Below the pieces are notes generated by a model. The model had not been told where the DNA came from. It did no database searches and worked only from the letters and a program-made list of their open reading frames with translations. DNA of 64,000 bases from positions 1 to 64,000 of the forward strand of contig CAZYAI010000001.1 in NCBI GenBank assembly GCA_964645625.1, read 5' to 3'. A program made the translations under genes and the position numbers. Source of the stretch: AB-137-C09 sp964645625. GTDB taxonomy: Bacteria > Pseudomonadota > Zetaproteobacteria > Mariprofundales > Mariprofundaceae. Positions 25,771-33,251 of this stretch are shown here, in pieces (the stretch's first letter is position 1; every line of letters starts with the position of its first letter).

Positions 25771-26172
25771 TGATGTTACGCATGGTTATATGCGTATTTT
25801 TTTGAGTAGCAACGCGTCATTGCGGACTTGATCCGCAATCCAGTGAACGGACGCAAGACTGGATACTGCATCAAGTGCAGTATGACCGAGGGAAACCACG
25901 TCATTGCGGACTTGATCCGCAATCCAGAGAGCGGACGCAAGACTGGATACTGCATCAAGTGCAGTATGACCGAGGGAAACCATGTCATTGCGGACTTGAT
26001 CCGCAATCCAGAGACCGGACGCAAGACTGGATACTGCATCAAGTGCAGTATGACCGAAGGCAACCACGTCATTGCGGACTTGATCCGCAATCCAGAGAAC
26101 AGATGCAAGACTGGATATTTAATCAAGCGAAATATGACGGATTTTTAGATCACCATGCCTTGCGTAACATCA
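25771..26172. mobile_element. Inverted-repeat-bounded element containing amplified 84-bp units
   Basis: Left edge TGATGTTACGCATGG, right edge CCATGCCTTGCGTAACATCA: 12 bp TGATGTTACGCA and its exact complement TGCGTAACATCA form the ends. AACGTCATAA occurs just outside both ends (25755-25764 and 26175-26184), a possible target duplication. The interior is the four-fold tandem array described separately. Leftward and rightward long frames through it are artefacts of the 84-bp period, which is divisible by three. Confidence 0.75.
25818..26153. repeat. 84-bp tandem repeat, four units
   Basis: CATTGCGGACTTGATCCGC starts at 25818, 25902, 25986 and 26070, an exact 84-bp period; the last unit has diverged in its second half. 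Each unit holds two hairpins: TTGCGGA-cttga-TCCGCAA and TACTGCA-tcaag-TGCAGTA. Single units occur at 10418 and 46512 and a decayed one at 8655. Confidence 0.95.
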
Positions 26173-26194
26173 ATAACGTCATAAGGAATAAACA

Positions 26195-26695
26195 ATGAAA
26201 CTGAAATTTCTGATTGCTGGTGGCACAATTTGTAAGCAATACAATGAACTCACGGGGGAACTTGAATTTCAGCAATCCTTCGTGCCAAACATGTTACGTC
26301 GTGGCAGGTGTCAGTTGGCGTATAGCACGGAAGTGCTCATGCTAAAAGATAGCTTGGAGATGACGGCTGGTGATCGCAAGGTGATATTGGCGGCATGCCT
26401 CACTGCGGATGAATCGCGTATTATTGTTTCTCACGGGACGGATACCATGGTCGAAACGGCTACTATGTTGGGGCAAACGTTGACTGATAAGACGGTGGTT
26501 TTGGTGGGTGCTATGATTCCCTACTCAATCAGTGGTTCAGATGCGCTGTTTAATCTTGGTTGTGCGGTTACAGCCGTTCAATTATTGCCGCATGGGGTTT
26601 ATGTGGTGATGAATGGTGCAGTATTCCCATGGAATAATGTAGAAAAAGACCGTGCGCAAGGGGTGTTTCAGCTAGCCCATACGGCGATGGTTTAG
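26195..26695 (+). CDS. Half-length asparaginase-domain protein
   Basis: 166 residues corresponding to only the N-terminal domain of L-asparaginases (~330 residues). The nucleophile motif IAGGTI is at residues 7-12, the second Thr-Asp pair in VSHGTDTMVETA near 80-90, and the DKTVVLVGAMIP Lys block near 100. These are the catalytic residues, so activity is conceivable, but the C-terminal domain that completes the active site between subunits is absent and the stop is clean. Short stand-alone asparaginase-domain proteins are known in proteobacteria. AAGGA precedes ATG 26195. Convergent with, and overlapping by 24 bases, the nitrilase-family gene. Confidence 0.75.
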   Translation: MKLKFLIAGGTICKQYNELTGELEFQQSFVPNMLRRGRCQLAYSTEVLMLKDSLEMTAGDRKVILAACLTADESRIIVSHGTDTMVETATMLGQTLTDKTVVLVGAMIPYSISGSDALFNLGCAVTAVQLLPHGVYVVMNGAVFPWNNVEKDRAQGVFQLAHTAMV

Positions 26696-27490
26696 AGCGG
26701 GGAGTTGGGATCTGTATTGCGCTAGCAGTTGCGGGTCTAGGGTGGCAGTGATGATCGCGTTATCTTCTTCTTGGCATTGACTGATGATGTTGCCCCAAGG
26801 GTCGATGATCATCGAGTGTCCCCATGTGTGACGTGCGCCTGCATGATGACCTGATTGCCCTGCGGCAATGACGTAACATTGGTTTTCTATGGCTCTGGCA
26901 CGCAGTAATACTTCCCAGTGGGCTTTACCTGTGGTGTGGGTAAAGGCGGCAGGCACGAATAGCACTTGGCAGCCTTGGCTGCTGTAATGGCGATACAGTT
27001 CGGGGAAGCGTAGGTCGTAGCAGATAGATAAACCACATCGCCAACCTTCAATATCCACCATGCTGGGTTGCTTGCCTGGGCGTACGTAGTCGGATTCATG
27101 GTAGCTGATGCCATCATTCACATCGGCATCAAACAGATGTATTTTATCATAATGACTGACCATGATGCCTTCAGGGTTGATGACCAAGCAGCGGTTATAG
27201 GGTAGGGCGTGTTGCTCGCGTAGCAATAAACCGCCTGCAATCAGCCAGATACGCTGTTCTTTTGCCCATTGGCACAAGCTGTTACAGACGTTTGCTGTGG
27301 TGTCTGGGTGAGAGGCTGCATCGCGTTGCGCAGTGTTGCCAGCCATGGCTGCAAAGTTCTCTGGCAACAATACTACCGTTGCACCTTGGCTGGCAGCTTG
27401 AGCAATATTGCTGTGTAGGCGTGTGCTGTTGGCATGCCATGTTGGGCGTGCTGACATTTGAATGCAAGCGACCTTTAGGGCTGCATTCAT
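26672..27490 (-). CDS. Carbon-nitrogen hydrolase (nitrilase superfamily, Nit/omega-amidase-like)
   Basis: 272 residues. The Glu-Lys-Cys triad is visible: Glu in VVLLPENFAAM near 43, Lys in HYDKIHLFDADV near 115, Cys in GLSICYDLRFPELYR near 152. The whole-length pattern (VACIQMSA start, SMIIDPWGNI near the end) is that of the Nit1/Nit2 branch, which includes deaminated-glutathione amidase and omega-amidase. Exact substrate cannot be fixed. Its start overlaps the DUF4438 gene stop by 4 bases. Confidence 0.9.
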   Translation of the reverse strand: MNAALKVACIQMSARPTWHANSTRLHSNIAQAASQGATVVLLPENFAAMAGNTAQRDAASHPDTTANVCNSLCQWAKEQRIWLIAGGLLLREQHALPYNRCLVINPEGIMVSHYDKIHLFDADVNDGISYHESDYVRPGKQPSMVDIEGWRCGLSICYDLRFPELYRHYSSQGCQVLFVPAAFTHTTGKAHWEVLLRARAIENQCYVIAAGQSGHHAGARHTWGHSMIIDPWGNIISQCQEEDNAIITATLDPQLLAQYRSQLPALNHRRMG

Positions 27491-28371
27491 GCTGCGTAAC
27501 GCCCGATCTTTAACATGCGCCCCATATTGGCATTCTCATCAAGGATGGGGATAAGTGTGTTATTGCAGGCACTCATAATGGTCATCATGCCAGGGCCATG
27601 CCCAGCCAATGGCGAATCAGAATGAATGATCATACCGATGGTGACAGCTCCTCGGCGCAGGGTGCGACCGTAGCGGTTGTCGTGATCCAATACCGCGACG
27701 AAATCACCAAAGCGCAGGCGATCTAGTTGGTGTTCCGCTACCACGGATTGGTCGTGGCAGAGGATGTCATAATCGCCCGTGGTCACAGAAAGCGAACCAA
27801 TACCTGAACCCATGGCATAGCTGGGTACAATAGCATTCACAGGTACGGTGATAGCACCGTTTGCCGTTTCGGATAATTCCCACATGCTGAATAGATCAGG
27901 GTCGATGTTGTAAATAGCAACGTCGGGGTGGTCGATCAGCTTTAGCCCTTGGCCATAACCCCGAATAAGAAAACGGTCATCATAGCTCAGTTGATTGAGG
28001 ACAGGATCGGAGAAATCCAACATCAGATGATCGACACCGCCATGATGCCCCAAGACATGACCAGTACTGCCGCGTGCAGGACCACTGACCACCGTGACTG
28101 TATTGCCACAACAGGCAAGGAATTGATAACCTGAAGCAGCTTTTTTGTTGCTGTTATTGTAGGTGCTGGAAACACCTGGTTCGATGTGTTCGCCAGCCCA
28201 GCCGAACACGGAGTCGCCGATTTTTACATTATAAGTAATGCCACCAGTGGAGGGTAGGGCAAAGACTTCGCCGTTAGCACCAACTTCGAAGGGAGCCCAT
28301 TGTTGGGCGGGGGCTACGCCACCTTGGACGGCTGTCATGACCAGTTGATTGCGGTTGGTTTTAAGACTCAT
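27487..28371 (-). CDS. DUF4438 family protein
   Basis: 294 residues, recognised by TGGITYNVKIGDSVFGWAGE followed by HIEPGVS, the GPARGSTGHVLGHHGG block and FLIRGYGQGL. The family has no established function. No signal peptide or membrane segment, so cytoplasmic. It lies between the TrmO gene (11-base overlap upstream) and the nitrilase-family gene (4-base overlap downstream), implying co-translation with both. Confidence 0.8.
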   Translation of the reverse strand: MSLKTNRNQLVMTAVQGGVAPAQQWAPFEVGANGEVFALPSTGGITYNVKIGDSVFGWAGEHIEPGVSSTYNNSNKKAASGYQFLACCGNTVTVVSGPARGSTGHVLGHHGGVDHLMLDFSDPVLNQLSYDDRFLIRGYGQGLKLIDHPDVAIYNIDPDLFSMWELSETANGAITVPVNAIVPSYAMGSGIGSLSVTTGDYDILCHDQSVVAEHQLDRLRFGDFVAVLDHDNRYGRTLRRGAVTIGMIIHSDSPLAGHGPGMMTIMSACNNTLIPILDENANMGRMLKIGRYAA

Positions 28372-29095
28372 GGGGGAATGCTCCTTGGGCGGTGATGGTT
28401 TCTACGTAGATATGTGTTTTGCTGCCGTAAAAGTGAACGTCCCATTGCCATAGTTGCATGTGGTAGCGGCGTTCTGCTTGTTGGTGGTAGGCAGGGCGCG
28501 GGTCTTGTTGTAACAGTTGTTGAATCAAAGTGGCAATGTTGGGGTGTTGTTGGGCTATGTGGATGCATGCCTCATTTGCCTGTGGGCTGAAGTCGATGGT
28601 AGGGAGCTGTTCTAGGCTTGGCTCATGCCACGGACTGTTGGCTTCTGCAATACTGTCGCTATAGGCAACGTAGGGCTTGATATCCAAAAGCGGGGTTTGA
28701 TCCAATAGATCGACACCAGCAATATGCAGGGTGGCGATGCCTTTGTGTTCGCTGATGTTGAGTAATTGCACCGCCGACATGCCAATATGATTGGGACGAA
28801 AGCTGGAACGGGTGGCAAATACGCCCATGCGTTGATTGCCACCTAAACGTGGTGGGCGTACGGTTGCCGAGGGTGTACGTTGCTGGTGGCGATGGAAGCG
28901 GAAGAGTAGCCAAATATGCGAACATGATGCTAACCCTTGCACGCATGCCGTGCTGTTCCACGGTGGGAGTAGTTCGATGGTGGCGGTGGCAGCAGGAGCT
29001 AAGCGTGGTTGCCGTGGGATACCAAACTTTTGCGGGAAGCAGGAGTGGACGATGCCGATGATGTCATCGTCGTGAGCTTGGTTATTCGCTGGCAC
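28361..29095 (-). CDS. trmO: tRNA (N6-threonylcarbamoyladenosine-37 N6)-methyltransferase TrmO
   Basis: 244 residues; TsaA/TrmO family, which uses AdoMet to methylate t6A37 in certain tRNAs. Signature blocks are IIGIVHSCFPQKFGIPRQP, RPPRLGGNQRMGVFATRSSF followed by RPNHIGMSAVQLL, and GVDLLDQTPLLDIKPYVAYS with the conserved Asp-Lys-Pro-Tyr. The C-terminal domain (RRYHMQLWQWDVHFYGSK) is present, as in E. coli YaeB. Overlaps the pilB-like gene by 14 bases. Confidence 0.92.
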   Translation of the reverse strand: MPANNQAHDDDIIGIVHSCFPQKFGIPRQPRLAPAATATIELLPPWNSTACVQGLASCSHIWLLFRFHRHQQRTPSATVRPPRLGGNQRMGVFATRSSFRPNHIGMSAVQLLNISEHKGIATLHIAGVDLLDQTPLLDIKPYVAYSDSIAEANSPWHEPSLEQLPTIDFSPQANEACIHIAQQHPNIATLIQQLLQQDPRPAYHQQAERRYHMQLWQWDVHFYGSKTHIYVETITAQGAFPHES

Positions 29096-30773
29096 TGACG
29101 CGCAAGACCTCTTCTACGGTGGTCATGCCACGCAGCACTTTTTTTAATCCATCGTAACGCAGTGGACGGTAACCACCTTTGATGGCTGCTATGCGTAGCT
29201 CTTTGGTTGTTTTGTTTTGTAGCATCATGTGTTGCAGTTCGGGTGTGACACGCAGGAACTCATGCACGCCCAAGCGTCCGAAATAGCCAGTGCCGCCACA
29301 ATTTTCACAGCCTTTGCCTCGGTGCAAGGTCGGCATCTTGATGTCACCTTGCCATTCAAAATAACAGCGCATGTATGCTTCATCGGGAACCCAAGCTTCG
29401 CGGCAATGCTCACAGATGCGTCGTACCAGTCGCTGCGCCATCACCCCGACAATGGAAGGTGCAACAATGAAGCTTTCCACCCCCATATCAACCAAGCGGG
29501 TGAGGGCTGCTACGGCATCGTTGGTATGTAGTGTGGTGAGTACCATATGCCCTGTTAATGCCGCTTGGGTAGCGGTGCGCGCTGTTTCTGCATCGCGAAT
29601 TTCACCGACTAAAATAATGTCAGGGTCTTGGCGTAAGACAGAGCGTAAAATGGCAGCGAAACTGCGCCCAACTTTGTCATCCACTGGCACTTGGTTAAGG
29701 GTGGGGATTTGGTATTCGATAGGGTCTTCGATGGTAACCAGATTGTTTTCTGGTCGGTTGAGGTAATTAAGCGCGGCGTACAGCGTGGTGGATTTACCCG
29801 AGCCTGTGGGGCCAGTAACCAGTAAGATGCCATTGGGGACGGCGAGCACTTGACGAATTTCGCGTAAAATTTCTTGCGAAAGGTCGAGCTTTTCAATGTT
29901 TAAACGCGCTGTTGCACCGCGATTGCCAAGTACGCGCATGACTACTTTTTCACCATATAGCGTTGGCAGCGTGGACATGCGTAAATCCACTGTTTGCGTA
30001 GGGAGCTGAAAGCCTAGGCGACCATCTTGGGGGCGTAAATGATCGGTGATGTCCATTTCTGCCAACAGTTTGTAACGTGCCAGCATGGGGTGGTAAAGTT
30101 CTAGGGGCAGGGTGAACTTTTTCATCATCACACCATCGACACGAAAGCGGAAAATACATTCGTGTTGTTTGGGTTCCATGTGAATGTCGCTGGCGCGATC
30201 TTTTAGCGCAAGACGTAACAGTGATTCACATAAATCAGCAACAGGTTTGGAGGATACCAAGGCATTGAGTGCTTTATGTTGCTCTTCGAGGGATAGATGT
30301 GCGATGCCCTCGAAGTCAATTTCTCCTGCTAAATCATCCATTTTCATGGATGATTCGTAGTTAATCATGATCGCCGTTTGGATTTCATCGGGTAGGCTGA
30401 ATACAGGGCTGATCGGTTTGCCGATCAAGTGTTCTAGGTGACGCAGTTTTTTGGTGTCGTTTGGCTCGCTCATGGCGATGGTGACGATTTCTTCAAACAT
30501 ATAAACAGGAATGACACCGTGGTGCTCGGTTTGCTCGCGGGTTAAGGTATTTAATGCTTCTTGCTTAAATAGGGTCTTACTGAGATTGAGGTAGGAGCGA
30601 CCAAGACTATCACCAATGATTACCCCTACTGCATCGCGATCTAACCAGCGTTGGGTGATGAGTAATTCGCCAAGTTTTAATAGATTGTGATCGGCGTCGA
30701 CGATCATTTTCTTCATGTGAATATCAGGGATATTGCCCTTTTGTGCGAGTTTATCTTGTAGATGATGATTCAT
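29082..30773 (-). CDS. GspE/PilB-family secretion or pilus-assembly ATPase
   Basis: 563 residues. Residues ~30-160 form the N-terminal GspE domain (LLKLGELLITQRWLDRDAVG); the ATPase core has VTGPTGSGKSTTLYAALNYL (Walker A near 320), the Asp box TIEDPIEYQIPTLNQ, Walker B DIILVGEIRDAETA, and a His box TGHMVLTTLHTNDA. The zinc-binding loop CEHC ... CENCGGTGYFGRLGVHEFL is complete. Such hexameric ATPases drive type IV pilus extension or type II secretion from the cytoplasmic side. No pilC, pilD or pilin gene is adjacent; instead it is coupled to a zinc-ribbon and a CheY-like gene, so whether it serves pili, secretion or another apparatus is open. Confidence 0.9.
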   Translation of the reverse strand: MNHHLQDKLAQKGNIPDIHMKKMIVDADHNLLKLGELLITQRWLDRDAVGVIIGDSLGRSYLNLSKTLFKQEALNTLTREQTEHHGVIPVYMFEEIVTIAMSEPNDTKKLRHLEHLIGKPISPVFSLPDEIQTAIMINYESSMKMDDLAGEIDFEGIAHLSLEEQHKALNALVSSKPVADLCESLLRLALKDRASDIHMEPKQHECIFRFRVDGVMMKKFTLPLELYHPMLARYKLLAEMDITDHLRPQDGRLGFQLPTQTVDLRMSTLPTLYGEKVVMRVLGNRGATARLNIEKLDLSQEILREIRQVLAVPNGILLVTGPTGSGKSTTLYAALNYLNRPENNLVTIEDPIEYQIPTLNQVPVDDKVGRSFAAILRSVLRQDPDIILVGEIRDAETARTATQAALTGHMVLTTLHTNDAVAALTRLVDMGVESFIVAPSIVGVMAQRLVRRICEHCREAWVPDEAYMRCYFEWQGDIKMPTLHRGKGCENCGGTGYFGRLGVHEFLRVTPELQHMMLQNKTTKELRIAAIKGGYRPLRYDGLKKVLRGMTTVEEVLRVSASE

Positions 30774-31081
30774 GATGTCTTTCGGCGTTTTTCTAATAAC
30801 TTACGGATATCCGCCTGGGATACGGCTTCTTTGCTGGCAATAGCTTGGTGTGCATCGTGTTCTGCTTCGTTTAGCATGTGTCGCAGGTCAAAACGTATGA
30901 AGCTGGAAGGCTGGTGATGCTCTGTGTTTTGTTCTTGTGTGCTTAATGATTCACCGCATGTGCCACAAAATGCAGCTGTTGCAGGATTTGCGTGTTGTTG
31001 GGAGCAGCTACGGTGGGTGAGCGTTGCGCCACATTGCCAGCAGAAAGCCTGACCTTGAGGGTTTTTATGGCCGCAACTCAT
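30770..31081 (-). CDS. Double zinc-ribbon protein
   Basis: 103 residues from ATG 31081, which overlaps the stop of the CheY-like gene (ATGA); its own stop overlaps the ATG of the pilB-like gene. Two CxxC-type ribbons occupy residues ~3-55: SCGHKN...AFCWQCGATL and RSCSQQH...AFCGTCGESL. The remainder is a charged helical tail (RHMLNEAEHDAHQAIASKEA, then RKLLEKRRKT). Probably a metal-stabilised adaptor. Between a receiver and an ATPase, it may link signal to motor; inferred from position only. Confidence 0.75.
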   Translation of the reverse strand: MSCGHKNPQGQAFCWQCGATLTHRSCSQQHANPATAAFCGTCGESLSTQEQNTEHHQPSSFIRFDLRHMLNEAEHDAHQAIASKEAVSQADIRKLLEKRRKTS

Positions 31082-31485
31082 AGATCTTCTTTCTTCGACT
31101 TTTTGGCGCGAATGTGTTGGTTCCAAGTTTCTCGGATCAAGGCGCGCATCTCTTTTGGGGGGGTGTCTTTGCGTACATAGTTACGTGCACCAGCATCGAG
31201 GCACTCCATGACGACATCGGTGGCAACCAATGAGGTGAGCATAATAATAGGTGTGTCTGGTGAGGTTTCTAGCATCAACTTTAAGGCTTCAGTACCTTTC
31301 ATGCGTGGCATGTTGACATCCATAAGCACCAGATCTGGCTTCAGTTCGCGGAACATTTCTAGCCCCTGTTCACCATCCCGCGCCATCCCGATAACTTCGG
31401 TTTTTAACTGTTCCATGACCAATGAAACCATCTTCCTTATATGGGGTTCGTCATCGACGATTAACACTCGTATCTTTCTGCTCAC
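31078..31485 (-). CDS. CheY-like single-domain response regulator
   Basis: 135 residues. VLIVDDEPHIRKM gives the acidic pair, DLVLMDVNMPRMKG the phosphoacceptor Asp near residue 56, IIMLTSLV the Thr/Ser, and NYVRKDTPPKEM the Lys. All receiver residues are intact, so it should be phosphorylated. A basic tail follows (RAKKSKKEDL). No output domain, so it acts by binding a partner. It heads a tightly overlapping group with the zinc-ribbon and PilB/GspE genes. The cognate kinase is not adjacent. Confidence 0.92.
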   Translation of the reverse strand: MSRKIRVLIVDDEPHIRKMVSLVMEQLKTEVIGMARDGEQGLEMFRELKPDLVLMDVNMPRMKGTEALKLMLETSPDTPIIMLTSLVATDVVMECLDAGARNYVRKDTPPKEMRALIRETWNQHIRAKKSKKEDL

Positions 31486-31708
31486 AATACACCCACAACA
31501 GACTAATATTATTGCACACAGTTTACTGTTGCTCTGGCAGGAAAGCTAGTCCTTAGTTGTTAAAAATGCTAGCTAAGTATTGACACCATAAGTATAAAAT
31601 AACATCTGAAAAGGATTGTGGGTGGTGACTTAATGTGTATTTAATCTATGTGTTTGTAACACACTTCGCCTGGTGGTTTGCTTGCCCTAAGGGGCTCTTT
31701 CTGTTAGC

Positions 31709-31754
31709 AATCCGACCGCGCCGAAACGGGCTGCTCCGGCTGGAGGGTCGGATT
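31709..31754 (+). promoter_or_regulatory. Stem-loop in the leader of the nuo operon
   Basis: AATCCGACC (31709-31717) pairs with GGGTCGGATT (31745-31754) around a GC-rich interior that can form a second small stem. It ends 43 bases before nuoA. There is no T-run, so it is not a simple terminator; it may be an mRNA-stabilising or regulatory leader structure. Confidence 0.45.
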
Positions 31755-31797
31755 TAATGATCTGGCTTTGCTGGATTCGACATGGAAGGAGGGAACG

Positions 31798-32169
31798 ATG
31801 GGCGCAGCATATCTTGCCAATGAATATGCCCCGATCTTTGTATTTATCTTAATTGCTTTTGCTATGGGTGCAGCACCGCTGGCTTTGACGCTGGTTGTAG
31901 CAGAGCAAAAACCTGATGATGAAAAGTTATCCGCTTACGAATGTGGTTTTGAAGCCTTTGAAGATGCGCGTATGCATTTTGATGTGCGTTTCTACCTCGT
32001 TGCTATTCTGTTTGTTGTTTTTGATTTAGAAACAGCCTTCCTTTTTCCGTGGTCCATTGTCTTGGATCAAATCGGTTTCTTCGGTTTTATCGAAATGGTT
32101 TTATTTTTGCTCATCTTGCTGGTGGGTTATATTTATGCATGGAATAAAGGGGCTCTGCAATGGGAATAG
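31798..32169 (+). CDS. nuoA: NADH-quinone oxidoreductase subunit A
   Basis: 123 residues from ATG 31798 with a strong AAGGAGGGA; a TTG ten codons upstream is unlikely. Three membrane helices and the conserved KLSAYECGFEAFEDARMHFD loop, whose Cys marks the quinone-cavity switch, then YLVAILFVVFDLETAFLFPW. First gene of the 14-gene complex I operon. Overlaps nuoB by 10 bases. Confidence 0.97.
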   Translation: MGAAYLANEYAPIFVFILIAFAMGAAPLALTLVVAEQKPDDEKLSAYECGFEAFEDARMHFDVRFYLVAILFVVFDLETAFLFPWSIVLDQIGFFGFIEMVLFLLILLVGYIYAWNKGALQWE

Positions 32170-32636
32170 AAGGCCTGCTTGATAAGGGTTTTATTACGAC
32201 CAATGTTGATAAAGTAATCAATGGTGCGCGTGCTGGTTCGATCTGGCCGATGACCTTTGGTTTGGCCTGTTGTGCGGTCGAGTTCATGCATGCTGGTGCT
32301 TCCCGTTATGATATGGATCGCTTCGGCATCGTGCCACGCGCTTCGCCACGGCAATCGGATCTTATGATTGTCGCAGGAACCTTGTGTAATAAGATGGCAC
32401 CTGCGCTGCGTAAGGTTTATGACCAAATGTCTGAGCCACGTTGGGTGATTTCGATGGGCTCATGTGCTAATGGTGGTGGTTATTACCATTATTCCTATTC
32501 GGTGGTGCGTGGTTGTGACCGCATTGTTCCGATTGATATTTACGTGCCTGGTTGTCCGCCAACTGCCGAAGCATTGCTTTATGCTTTTATTCAGTTGCAA
32601 GAAAAGATCAAACGCACCAATACCATTGCGCGCTGA
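32160..32636 (+). CDS. nuoB: NADH-quinone oxidoreductase subunit B
   Basis: 158 residues. Carries the N2 [4Fe-4S] cluster nearest the quinone: tandem cysteines in FGLACCAVEFMHAG, then MGSCANGGGYYHYSYSVVRG and CPPTAEALLYA. Peripheral arm subunit at the membrane interface. Starts inside the end of nuoA; nuoC begins 9 bases after it. Confidence 0.98.
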   Translation: MGIEGLLDKGFITTNVDKVINGARAGSIWPMTFGLACCAVEFMHAGASRYDMDRFGIVPRASPRQSDLMIVAGTLCNKMAPALRKVYDQMSEPRWVISMGSCANGGGYYHYSYSVVRGCDRIVPIDIYVPGCPPTAEALLYAFIQLQEKIKRTNTIAR

Positions 32637-32645
32637 GGGTGAGAT

Positions 32646-33251
32646 ATGAGTGAGTTATATACAGAATCCGTCAAACAGCAATCTGCTGATGCTGACGTAG
32701 AGGCTGTGCGCGGTGCCTTCCCTGATGCGGTTGTTGAAGTAAAGGAAGCCGTCGATGGTGCTACTGTTTATCTAACACGCGAATCGATTGTTGATGTTTG
32801 CCACTTCCTCAAAGGTTCGTGCGCATACGACCAGTTGATTGATGTGTGTGGTGTGGATATGTCGGAATATCCTGGGCATCCTGCTGATGGCGACCGTTTT
32901 TATGTGGTGTACCATTTGTTGTCGGTGCGTGCCAATAAACGCCTGCGTCTAAAAGTAGGCGTGAATGATCGTCAGTGGGTGGACTCGGTATCCGAAGTGT
33001 GGCCAACGGCCAACTGGTTCGAGCGTGAAGCTTTCGAAATGTATGGCATTATTTTTAATCATCACCCTGATTTGCGTCGTTTGCTGACTGATTACGGTTT
33101 TGACGGCCACCCGCTGCGTAAGGACTTCCCTGTGACGGGGCGTGCAGAACTCTTCTTTGATGAAACCCAATGGCGTTGTGTTTATCGTCCAAACAAAGTC
33201 GAAAATCGGGAAATTACGCCGAAAACCTGGCCTGGAGTTGACCGTGGCTGA
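32646..33251 (+). CDS. nuoC: NADH-quinone oxidoreductase subunit C
   Basis: 201 residues; separate from NuoD, unlike the NuoCD fusion of enterobacteria. Family signature WFEREAFEMYGIIFNHHPDL followed by RRLLTDYGFDGHPLRKDFP. Hydrophilic peripheral arm subunit. nuoD starts within its last codons. Confidence 0.97.
   Translation: MSELYTESVKQQSADADVEAVRGAFPDAVVEVKEAVDGATVYLTRESIVDVCHFLKGSCAYDQLIDVCGVDMSEYPGHPADGDRFYVVYHLLSVRANKRLRLKVGVNDRQWVDSVSEVWPTANWFEREAFEMYGIIFNHHPDLRRLLTDYGFDGHPLRKDFPVTGRAELFFDETQWRCVYRPNKVENREITPKTWPGVDRG

Noticed and set aside
25818..26153. CRISPR array
   Set aside because: Whole 84-bp units repeat without unique spacers and contain internal hairpins; no cas genes nearby.
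25776..26198. Overlapping long frames on both strands (93-116 codons) with repeated peptide blocks
   Set aside because: They come from the 84-bp tandem repeat, whose length is a multiple of three.
31700..31797. tRNA gene upstream of nuoA, as found near nuo in some proteobacteria
   Set aside because: The inverted repeat is a simple stem without cloverleaf arms or TPsiC sequence.
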